Of a stretch of 8,781 bases of DNA, positions 1 to 5,710 are shown piece by piece. How positions within the stretch are numbered: position 1 is the first letter of the stretch; each line of letters opens with the position of its first letter. The position numbers and the translations under genes were made by a program. Where the stretch lies: contig JAQYVG010000145.1 in assembly GCA_030145595.1 (NCBI GenBank), positions 1 to 8,781 on the forward strand, given 5' to 3'. This DNA comes from Desulfobacterales bacterium. Its GTDB lineage: Bacteria; Desulfobacterota; Desulfobacteria; Desulfobacterales; UBA11574. The notes beneath the pieces are model-generated. The model saw only the letters and a program-made list of their open reading frames with translations. It did not search any database and was not told where the DNA came from.

Positions 1-82
1 CCTTGCTCATCGAAAAAATATCTCATTTATGAATTGGAAACTACTTAGTGCTCAAATGTGTTCATGGATGGGCACTAACTAT

Positions 83-103
83 GAAAGCGTCTATTACGCT
101 TTC
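83..103. terminator. Weak hairpin downstream of the response regulator gene
   Basis: A perfect 7-bp inverted repeat (GAAAGCG at 83-89, CGCTTTC at 97-103) with a 7-base loop. On the plus strand it is followed by CTTTTAA, which resembles a short intrinsic terminator for transcription entering from the left. On the minus strand, the direction of the adjacent operon, no T-run follows, so termination of that operon here is not well supported. The rest of 1-192 holds no gene I can support. Confidence 0.25.
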
Positions 104-192
104 CTTTTAATTGCTCCTTGTAAGATCGATCAAAGAAAGCAAGGAACAAAAAACCTTTCCTTCATAGCGAGAGATCCGCTTAAAACAAGTAC

Positions 193-585
193 CTACACGG
201 TCACAGCATTGAAATTGTCCTGAATTTTATCGATCAGGCCTTTGATTCCCACCAGCGAAAATGGCTTGGAAAGAAAGGCGAAGGCACCGGAGTGCAAAGC
301 TTCAGCGCGAGAGTCTTCAGCACCGTGTCCGCTCATAATAATGATCGGCAGATCCGAGAGCTTTTGCCTGGACCACTTTAAAAGGCTCATACCATCAAGC
401 CCCGGCATGCGCATGTCCACAAAGGCTGCATCATATTTGTTGTTCTTCAAGGTCTGCTTGCCTGCAAGGCCGTCATTCACACATTCTGCTGTGTGTCCTA
501 TGTGATCGATCATGGCTGACAATGTTAACCGGACGATCTCTTCGTCATCTACAATCAGTATCTTCAATGAACCTGTTTGTTTCAT
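193..585 (-). CDS. Receiver-only (CheY-like) response regulator
   Basis: A 130-aa protein that is a single REC domain with no output domain. Acidic-pocket residues D13-D14 are in ILIVDDEE, the phospho-acceptor is D57 in AFVDMRMPG, the switch Ser is S85 in IIMSGHG, and the conserved Lys is K107 in FLSKPF. It should accept a phosphoryl group from the kinase encoded just upstream and act by protein-protein contact or as a relay, since it has no DNA-binding or enzymatic module. The frame stays open upstream to 678, but the ATG at 585 is preceded by GGAG at good spacing, whereas the upstream candidate lies within the kinase stop region without such a site; I therefore chose 585. It is last in a four-gene minus-strand operon, 89 bases after the kinase stop. 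The partner is inferred from adjacency. Confidence 0.9.
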   Translation of the reverse strand: MKQTGSLKILIVDDEEIVRLTLSAMIDHIGHTAECVNDGLAGKQTLKNNKYDAAFVDMRMPGLDGMSLLKWSRQKLSDLPIIIMSGHGAEDSRAEALHSGAFAFLSKPFSLVGIKGLIDKIQDNFNAVTV

Positions 586-674
586 TGTCACTCCAAAATT
601 CCAGGATTCCATTGTTTTATCACGTGAAATTCGTCCAATACGACACGGGGACCAATCGGGGCTAAACTCCTTGT

Positions 675-2519
675 TCAATGTTTGGGGAATACAATTTCAA
701 AACTCGTTCCCTCGTTTTCGACGGTGTCAAAATGAATCTGTCCGCCGAATGATTCAACGATCGATTTGCATATGGAAAGCCCCAGGCCGGTTCCCTTGTC
801 AGGATCTTTTGTGGTAAAAAAGGGATCAAATATCTTCTCAGCTGCATGTCCGGGTATCCCCGTACCGTTGTCCGCTATTTTCAAAGTCACAACATCCCTG
901 CCGGTTACCGTTGTTTTTCTGGTGATGACACGGACACAAGGTCTGTATTCATCCCCTGCAGTTTCTTTTTTTTTCCGCAATGTATGACGTGCATTGCTCA
1001 ATAGATTGAAGATGACTTCTTCAACCGAGTATGGATTCACCTTGACCGGCAGCTCATGGGTTGAAAGATCATTTTCCAGGAGCAGGCCATAAGAGTTGAA
1101 CTGCGCCATCAACATGCTTGTGCCGGAACGGACGACATCGTTGAGATCGACAATAGATGTTTCGACACTGTCGGCATCGCGGGCAAACAGGCGCACATGG
1201 TTGATGATGTGTACCATTCGATCGGCCTGTTCGACAATCGTGGCGATATTGCTGCGAATCACATCCTTGGAAATGTCCAGGCCGTTATCGATGCTGTGGA
1301 GAATGAGTTCGGCAAATCCGCGTACTCCGACCAGCGGCTGGTTCAATTCATGCGCTATGCCTGCGGCCATCTCTCCCAAGGACCTGAGCCGGTCTGAGCG
1401 CATGCGCAGCGTTCTTTGCGCCTTCAGTTCCTCTTCAGCCTCCTGCCGTTTTTGGATCTCCTCCTTGAGTTGCAGATTCTTAGCTGCCAAAAGCTCGTGC
1501 TGGCGCTCCGATTCATCAAAACGTGCCCTGAGAATAAGGTTTTGGGTAGTGAACCAGATGATCAGTCCCAGTCCGGCCAGGACGAAAACAGCCAGGGTGC
1601 CCATACCGGCGATCAGATGCCAGGGCGCCAGAGTGCCCACAATCTGTTCGCTTGGCATCCAGGCCACGAAGCTAAGGCCGAGGTTTTGAATCGGCAGGCG
1701 CGCAATCAGCATTTCACATTTTTTACCTTCGGATAAAACCGATTCAAAAGAAAAGTCCGTTATGGTCAATCCGGCGATCCGTTCAGATGTCAGGTAAGAT
1801 GCAACGTGCGGATCACTCTTTTTAAATGGACTCAACAGCTGATTTAAGTCATCAACCAATCCTGATCCGCTGGGGCCGGAGGTCTCGGCTAATTTGACAA
1901 AGTGAGTAAACAAGGTTTCCCGATCAAGCCAGGCGATCACATTCCCAACTATTTTACCTTTATAGTAGCAGGGGGCGGCCACCAATATTTGTGGATTGTT
2001 AATCTCATCGCCCAGGTAGACATATGGTCCCCTCTCACCGGATTTCTGGATCGCCTTAACGGAAATGGCTTTATAACTGCTGGACACTGGCGCCGTATCG
2101 ACTAAAGGGCGACCGGAAGAATCCAAGAAGACAAAACGCTGATAGATTTTGTCCTCCTGAATCTGCTTTTGTTTCAGGGCCTTGTCAAAAACCCGTTTGA
2201 TTATAAACAGATTGACCTTCAAACCGTAGCTCTCGGACATGCCCAGGGCCTTGTTGGTAAAATAGGTGTTGACTTCACGCGATAGCGCCAGGGCGTTGAG
2301 ATCATATTTTCTTTCGGAGAAAAAATAGCCCAGAGAGGCTGACCGCTTTTCCAGGTCCAGGCGTAAACGATGCAGGGCGGCCTCTCGCAAAGCAATCTGA
2401 CTGCGCAAATTCGAAATCACCAAAAAGCCGATGAAGGAGACCAGCATCAGGCTGGCAATCATGATCGCCAAAGCAGGCTTCTTTGTCAAAATCGTCAACC
2501 GGTTTTCAGGGCCGCGCAT
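675..2519 (-). CDS. Membrane sensor histidine kinase with periplasmic Cache-like domain
   Basis: A 614-aa inner-membrane histidine kinase. In order: a short cytoplasmic N-terminus, membrane helix about 17-37, a roughly 260-residue periplasmic region of double-Cache (dCache) size and pattern (FVFLDSSGRPL, ILVAAPCYYKGKIVG), membrane helix about 299-323, a charged coiled-coil linker about 329-374, then the kinase core. The phospho-acceptor is H390 in GIAHELNQPL. ATP-binding motifs are the N-box NLLSNA (505-510), DNGTG (550-554), FDPFFTTK (564-571) and GTGLGLS (576-582). All catalytic motifs are intact. The core resembles the NtrB/DctB-like HPK4 type. A longer frame starts at a TTG at 2567, overlapping the upstream gene, but the ATG at 2519 has AGGA eight bases ahead and leaves a 37-base gap, so I prefer it. 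It should phosphorylate the downstream receiver protein. The ligand is unknown; the two upstream binding proteins are the obvious candidates to present it. Confidence 0.93.
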   Translation of the reverse strand: MRGPENRLTILTKKPALAIMIASLMLVSFIGFLVISNLRSQIALREAALHRLRLDLEKRSASLGYFFSERKYDLNALALSREVNTYFTNKALGMSESYGLKVNLFIIKRVFDKALKQKQIQEDKIYQRFVFLDSSGRPLVDTAPVSSSYKAISVKAIQKSGERGPYVYLGDEINNPQILVAAPCYYKGKIVGNVIAWLDRETLFTHFVKLAETSGPSGSGLVDDLNQLLSPFKKSDPHVASYLTSERIAGLTITDFSFESVLSEGKKCEMLIARLPIQNLGLSFVAWMPSEQIVGTLAPWHLIAGMGTLAVFVLAGLGLIIWFTTQNLILRARFDESERQHELLAAKNLQLKEEIQKRQEAEEELKAQRTLRMRSDRLRSLGEMAAGIAHELNQPLVGVRGFAELILHSIDNGLDISKDVIRSNIATIVEQADRMVHIINHVRLFARDADSVETSIVDLNDVVRSGTSMLMAQFNSYGLLLENDLSTHELPVKVNPYSVEEVIFNLLSNARHTLRKKKETAGDEYRPCVRVITRKTTVTGRDVVTLKIADNGTGIPGHAAEKIFDPFFTTKDPDKGTGLGLSICKSIVESFGGQIHFDTVENEGTSFEIVFPKH

Positions 2520-2556
2520 CTGCTGAATCCTATTATTTGGGATTGTGATCTCAAAT

Positions 2557-3510
2557 TTATTTTGCAAAAAAATCCGGATAATAGCTGAACACCGTGGGAT
2601 AGTACTTGTCTACCAGCCCGTAGTAAGTATTGTCGGCCTTGCAAACGCTGAAAAATTTTTCAAATTCCGCCCGCAGCTTGAGGGCCGATTTATCGAAAGC
2701 ATAAGCCATCTCCTGTTGAAGCGAAACGGGCCCCACCACCTTTATCTCTCCGGCCCACCGTTCCAGAGCTATCAGCGCCACCGGCACATCCATCAAGGTT
2801 GTATCCACCGACCCGGCAATGACCGAAGGAATCATTTCATCCAGGTCGCGTTCAGGCGGAAAAAGCTTGATCGCAGCGCCGGTTTCATGCATGCGGTATA
2901 GTTCAGGGTCCAGGCAACTGTCTTTCATGGCCAGCACACTGGTTCCCTGCAAACCCGATTTAACCGCCTCTATATCTTTGGTGATGTCACCGGTGGGTGT
3001 TATGGGGTTTAACGCCGAATCCGCACGGGCGATAAGCCACACGCCGGTGGGAAAGGCGGGTGTTGAAAAATCGACAATTTTTTCACGCCATGGCAGAACC
3101 GTAAACCCCGTGGCAATCACATCGCCCCGCACAGGGCTGCTGCCCGTAACCTCTACCTCGTTTCCCTTGGGCTGGATGGTTTTACCGGTAAGATCAGCAA
3201 TGATGTTGTGCCAGCTGCTTTCCACAAATTCGTACTTTACGCCGAGATAAGCTGCAAACAGCTTCATCACCTCCACATCCAGTCCATCTCCCTGGTTGGA
3301 GACAAAGTTTGCATAGGGTATGCCCAGATGGCGCAGCTTGCCCGCCTTGAGAACATCCTCCAGGTCTCCACCGAAGGCCTGGGTACCCGGCATCGACAAA
3401 GCCAAAATCAGGGCCCAAAGCATCATTAACACTACCCTATGGCAACGCGATGCTGTTAAGGGATATTTTTTTGTTCGGCCATGTTGCCCTTGATTGATTG
3501 CTTGGGTCAT
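2557..3510 (-). CDS. Periplasmic solute-binding protein, SBP_bac_3 type (second copy)
   Basis: A 317-aa exported protein of the family 3 extracellular solute-binding fold, the type used for polar amino acids and similar small solutes. A long basic N-terminus precedes a hydrophobic core (about 25-40) with a likely signal peptidase site near GTQA|F (residue 45). Family features include LRHLGIPYANFV (59-70), GLDVEVMKLFAAYLG (two-lobe start), and RGDVIATGFTVLPWREKIVDFS (128-149), equivalent to the usual 'T..R...V.FS' signature. The frame is open up to 3594, but the ATG at 3510 has GGGAG nine bases ahead and begins one base after the upstream stop, so I chose it. It is roughly half identical to its upstream neighbour along the whole mature length, pointing to tandem duplication. 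No permease or ATPase gene accompanies it. The ligand cannot be read from sequence. The Cys in SCLDPELY is shared with the paralog. Confidence 0.9.
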   Translation of the reverse strand: MTQAINQGQHGRTKKYPLTASRCHRVVLMMLWALILALSMPGTQAFGGDLEDVLKAGKLRHLGIPYANFVSNQGDGLDVEVMKLFAAYLGVKYEFVESSWHNIIADLTGKTIQPKGNEVEVTGSSPVRGDVIATGFTVLPWREKIVDFSTPAFPTGVWLIARADSALNPITPTGDITKDIEAVKSGLQGTSVLAMKDSCLDPELYRMHETGAAIKLFPPERDLDEMIPSVIAGSVDTTLMDVPVALIALERWAGEIKVVGPVSLQQEMAYAFDKSALKLRAEFEKFFSVCKADNTYYGLVDKYYPTVFSYYPDFFAK

Positions 3511-3511
3511 T

Positions 3512-4444
3512 TTATTGTTCTCCCTTCTCAGATTGGAAAAAGTCGCCCAGGTATAAATAAACAGATGGATAATACTTTTTGACCAGTTCATCATAGGTGC
3601 CCGAGGTTCTCAAGTCCTGAAAAAACCGGTTAAAGGCGGCCAGGAGCTCGGGTGACGATTTGGCGACAGCCGCAGCCATAAGTTGCCTGGATGAAATCGG
3701 TCCGATTATCTTGATGTCGCCAGGCCACGTCTGCAGCGCAACCAGCGCATCCGGTACATCCAGCAGGGTCGCATCTGCGGCACCATTGATGATAGCCGGA
3801 GCGATATCGATGAGGTTTTCGCTGGCGGTGTATAACCGAATGTCGGCCTGGGTTGAAGCCAGACCGTATAGATTGGGGTCCAGGCAGGTGCCCTCCACGG
3901 TCAACACCGAACGCCCGGCTAACAAGTTTTTGACACGCTGAATATCGGTCTCAATGTTCCCGCTGGGCTCAATGGGTTTGATGGACGAGTCCGCCCGTGC
4001 AATCAGCCATATGCCGGTCGGAAAAGTAGGATTTGAGAATTGGACCACCTCCCTGCGCCAGTCCAATATGGTCAACCCGTTGGCAATGATGTCCCCTCGA
4101 ACTGCCGTTTCGCCGACTAGCGCCACCTTGTTGTCCTTGGTAGGCAGTACTTTCTGTCCGGTCAAGTCCCCAAACACTTCGGACCATGAAGTTTGCACCC
4201 ATTGATACTCAACCCCGAGGTGAGCTGCAAAAAGCTGCATCAATTCTACATCCAGTCCGTCGAGCCCCTTGGCCGTATCTCTCACAAAATTGGCATAGGG
4301 GATACCCAGATGGCGCAGCACGCCGCGCTGGCGTATTTCCGCCAGATCGCCGGCATGCACCGATGTGACCAGAAGACAGAAGGCGGCGATCATCCAGAAC
4401 GGCGCCCGAATTTTTCTATCTTCCCTAAGCTGCGTTGCCCTCAT
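3512..4444 (-). CDS. Periplasmic solute-binding protein, SBP_bac_3 type (first copy)
   Basis: A 310-aa exported binding protein and the first gene of the operon. The signal peptide spans about residues 1-31 (basic start, core FWMIAAFCLLVTSV, likely cleavage after VHA). The mature part carries LRHLGIPYANFV (43-54), GLDGLDVELMQLFAAHLGVEY (60-80), RGDIIANGLTILDWRREVVQFS (116-137) and FPTGIWLIARADS, the typical lobe-1 and hinge pattern of family 3 solute-binding proteins. It differs from the second copy by a four-residue insertion (DTAKG region) before the GLD motif and in lobe-2 residues, so the two may bind different ligands. The start codon has a strong GGAGG four bases ahead. The repeat tract at 4484-4664 sits directly upstream, where the promoter must lie. 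It may alternatively serve a transporter encoded elsewhere; that cannot be excluded from the window. Confidence 0.91.
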   Translation of the reverse strand: MRATQLREDRKIRAPFWMIAAFCLLVTSVHAGDLAEIRQRGVLRHLGIPYANFVRDTAKGLDGLDVELMQLFAAHLGVEYQWVQTSWSEVFGDLTGQKVLPTKDNKVALVGETAVRGDIIANGLTILDWRREVVQFSNPTFPTGIWLIARADSSIKPIEPSGNIETDIQRVKNLLAGRSVLTVEGTCLDPNLYGLASTQADIRLYTASENLIDIAPAIINGAADATLLDVPDALVALQTWPGDIKIIGPISSRQLMAAAVAKSSPELLAAFNRFFQDLRTSGTYDELVKKYYPSVYLYLGDFFQSEKGEQ

Positions 4445-4483
4445 ATTTCCTCCATTTTTCTTTACAGGGTTAATTACCGGCCA

Positions 4484-4631
4484 TTGAATTGAATTGAAAT
4501 TGATTGAATTGAATTAATTATATTGATTGAATTATTATTGAATTGATTGATTGATTGATAAATTGATAAGAATTCCCTTTTAATTGAATTGAATTGAATT
4601 GAATTGATTGAATTGATAAGAATTATTGATT
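4484..4631. repeat. Impure TTGAA/TTGAT short tandem repeat tract
   Basis: About 150 bases built almost entirely from TTGAA and TTGAT pentamers and TGAT tetramers. Examples are three TTGAA units at 4484-4498, TTGATTGATTGAT around 4543-4559, and four TTGAA units at 4583-4602. The tract is interrupted twice by partial copies of the GATAAGAATTCCC motif, at about 4565-4581 and 4615-4622. It encodes only low-complexity I/N/S/Q strings in any open frame, so I do not call a gene. It begins 40 bases upstream of the first binding-protein start codon. A related tract with TTGAG units occurs at 8591-8605 next to the RAYT transposase. Confidence 0.9.
4517..4522 (-). promoter_or_regulatory. Possible -10 element inside the repeat tract
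   Basis: On the minus strand the repeat tract reads TATAAT here, about 73 bases ahead of the first binding-protein start codon. No good -35 hexamer is seen at the standard spacing (CAATTC is there), so this is a weak call. It matters because any promoter of the operon must lie in or just beyond the repeat tract, where changes in repeat number would alter its geometry. Confidence 0.2.
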
Positions 4632-4664
4632 GATAAGAATTCCCTTTTCGGAGGCGGGATAAGG
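4632..4664 (+). repeat. Dispersed 33-base motif, copy 1
   Basis: The motif starts GATAAGAATTCCCTTTTCGG and continues AGGCGGGATAAGG. It closes the TTGAA/TTGAT tract. A nearly identical copy in the same orientation lies at 8608-8639, also immediately after a TTGAN tract, and truncated copies lie inside this tract. At copy 1 no transposase follows in the next 200 bases, so the motif is not simply the end of an intact element here. Confidence 0.85.
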
Positions 4665-4871
4665 AAAAATTTAATGTTGTGTGCGACCTTCGGATGAATA
4701 CCAATATATTGTGCCGTTATTGATATGGCGGCAATTCCTATCAAACTTCCGGCAGATACGATTCAGTTACCTTATGACAGGCATCTTGTCAACTACCGAG
4801 TTTTGTCAATATGTACGACTTTTCAGGATTTTTGGGCGAAGACCAACTGTCCGGCCGAGAGTGAATTTTGT
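4665..4871. other. Intergenic stretch between repeat tract and transposase remnant
   Basis: I see no convincing gene here. A plus-strand frame from 4725 to 5012 (95 codons) is open, but its second half lies opposite the transposase remnant, it has no recognisable motif and no clear ribosome binding site. A small inverted repeat, TGACA then TGTCA separated by GGCATCT, lies near 4775-4791; it may be a worn element end. Confidence 0.4.
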
Positions 4872-5033
4872 TTAAAAGTAAGCCTCAGCGGGATAATCCG
4901 GGTCGATAATGTAGTCATCAGCACTGGGACCCGGTTGCTCGTCATATGCGGGAAAAACATCGATGGGCGGGGTATTGGCAACGGGTCTGGGCTTTCTTTT
5001 TATAATCCATAATCCCAGGTGCTTTAAAACGTT
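4872..5033 (-). pseudogene. C-terminal remnant of an IS91-like transposase
   Basis: The minus strand is open for about 53 codons ending in TAA at 4872-4874. It reads like an orphan protein tail: VLKHLGLWIIKRKPRPVAN, then a Pro/Asp/Tyr-rich end with DDYIIDPDYPAEAYF. A 'LxHLGLW' box followed by a proline-rich acidic tail is how many IS91-family (Y2, zinc-binding) transposases end, to my recollection; that assignment is from memory and not checked. There is no start codon in context, and none of the catalytic region is present. The frame runs directly into the activator fragment at 5035, so the two pieces were joined by rearrangement. Confidence 0.5.
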
Positions 5034-5034
5034 T

Positions 5035-5259
5035 CTACTCTGTGAGCCGGTAATGCTGGATCTTCCGATAGAGCGTCCGCCGGCTGATTCCCAGAAGCTT
5101 GGCGGCTTCTGTCTTGTTGCCGCCGGTTTGCTCTAGGGCCCGGAGAATAATGGATGGCTCGCCTGCCCCGCCAGGAGTGGACAGCGGCAAGACCGGTTGT
5201 AAAGAACTGATTTCAGCAGGCATGTCGTCCACAGTGATGATTCTGCGGCCACAGAGGAT
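5035..5259 (-). pseudogene. 3' fragment of a sigma-54 activator gene (Fis-type HTH only)
   Basis: These 225 bases align without gaps to 8031-8255, the end of the other activator fragment, with about 32 mismatches by my hand count (near 86% identity). The encoded tail covers the end of the AAA+ C-subdomain (IITVDD), the linker EISSLQP, and an intact Fis-type helix-turn-helix (NKTEAAKLLGISRRTLYRKIQHYRLTE). Similarity to the other copy stops abruptly at 5259, and the frame hits a stop at about 5293-5295. The ATPase domain with Walker and GAFTGA motifs is absent, so it cannot be an activator. A GTG at 5232 could start a 65-aa HTH-only peptide, but no clear ribosome binding site supports this. It is best read as a remnant. 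Confidence 0.85.
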
Positions 5260-5295
5260 TTTTACGGCACCCTTGTTATCAGCGGAATGATTTTA

Positions 5296-5328
5296 TGCGG
5301 AGCGGGGCAGGGGGTGCCCCGCTCCGCA
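5296..5328. repeat. Perfect 14-bp GC-rich hairpin
   Basis: TGCGGAGCGGGGCA at 5296-5309 pairs perfectly with TGCCCCGCTCCGCA at 5315-5328 around a GGGGG loop. It is the strongest inverted repeat in the window. No T-run follows on either strand, so it is not a typical intrinsic terminator. It could be a REP-like palindrome mobilised by a RAYT transposase or the remains of a mobile-element end. Confidence 0.75.
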
Positions 5329-5492
5329 CGATCACGGCTCTTTGGCTTTCGGCCGAGAATTAAAACGGTTTCCGCGTGCGAAACGCGCGTTGGCTATAGT
5401 GTCTGTCAGAATAACGTTCCAATTGAGCCGGCTTCAAGAACCTCCTCTCTCACCGGTTTGATTATTTTGAGCGTTCTAAGGCTCTTTCCGCT

Positions 5493-5537
5493 AAAATTGA
5501 AGAACTCGGGCTAACGCCCTCAAACAGCTTCAATTTT
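5493..5537. repeat. Nested hairpin with 10-bp outer stem
   Basis: AAAATTGAAG at 5493-5502 and CTTCAATTTT at 5528-5537 are perfect inverted repeats. An inner GGGC/GCCC stem (5508-5511 and 5516-5519) sits between them. On the plus strand one extra T follows the outer stem. It could fold as RNA or as a cruciform. No gene or known element family is evident. Confidence 0.5.
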
Positions 5538-5679
5538 TACGCTCCATATCGCCAAGAACGATTTCAAAACAATCAAAATGGCTCGTTCGGAGGACATTGA
5601 AGCCTCTGCCGGTAAACATCGAAACGGAACATATTTTTGACAATTACTATAAATCTGACCCATGACGGTCTTTAGCGGC

Positions 5680-5698
5680 AAAAAGGCTCAAGCGGCCT
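5680..5698 (-). terminator. Weak terminator-like site after the cytochrome gene
   Basis: Read on the minus strand, AGGC, a seven-base loop, GCCT and a run of Ts lie 13-30 bases beyond the cytochrome stop codon. The stem is only 4 bp, so this is a tentative call based on position and the T-run. Confidence 0.25.
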
Positions 5699-5710
5699 GT
5701 GACGGGAGGG

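Larger units (their letters stand above)
5260..5710. other. Gene-free stretch rich in inverted repeats
   Basis: About 450 bases between the activator fragment and the cytochrome stop, with no gene I can support. It contains the 14-bp hairpin at 5296-5328, the 10-bp nested hairpin at 5493-5537, small palindromes (CGCGT/ACGCG at 5373-5387), and a weak terminator-like site at 5680-5698. A plus-strand frame at 5427-5591 is open for about 54 codons (HRFDYFERSKALSAKIEELG) and reads somewhat protein-like, but has no start signal. Confidence 0.5.

Noticed and set aside
1096..1689. 197-codon plus-strand frame within the kinase gene
   Set aside because: It is the antisense shadow of the intact histidine kinase, Ser/Arg/Thr-rich and without domain features.
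2520..2567. TTG start giving a 630-aa kinase
   Set aside because: It overlaps the upstream gene and has a poorer ribosome binding site than the ATG at 2519; it remains possible.
4484..4631. CRISPR array
   Set aside because: Units are 4-5 bases with no spacers, and no cas genes are present.
4474..4704. Minus-strand 76-codon frame through the repeat tract
   Set aside because: It encodes only low-complexity NSI/FNS strings generated by the TTGAA/TTGAT repeats, with no ribosome binding site.
4725..5012. 95-codon plus-strand frame
   Set aside because: Its second half is antisense to the better-supported transposase tail, and no domain or ribosome binding site is seen.
5505..5540. Integron attC-like site suggested by GCTAACGCCC / GGGCGTTAGC
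   Set aside because: The inverse core does not fit RYYYAAC, no matching GTTRRRY core lies at attC spacing on either side, and no integrase or cassette array is present.
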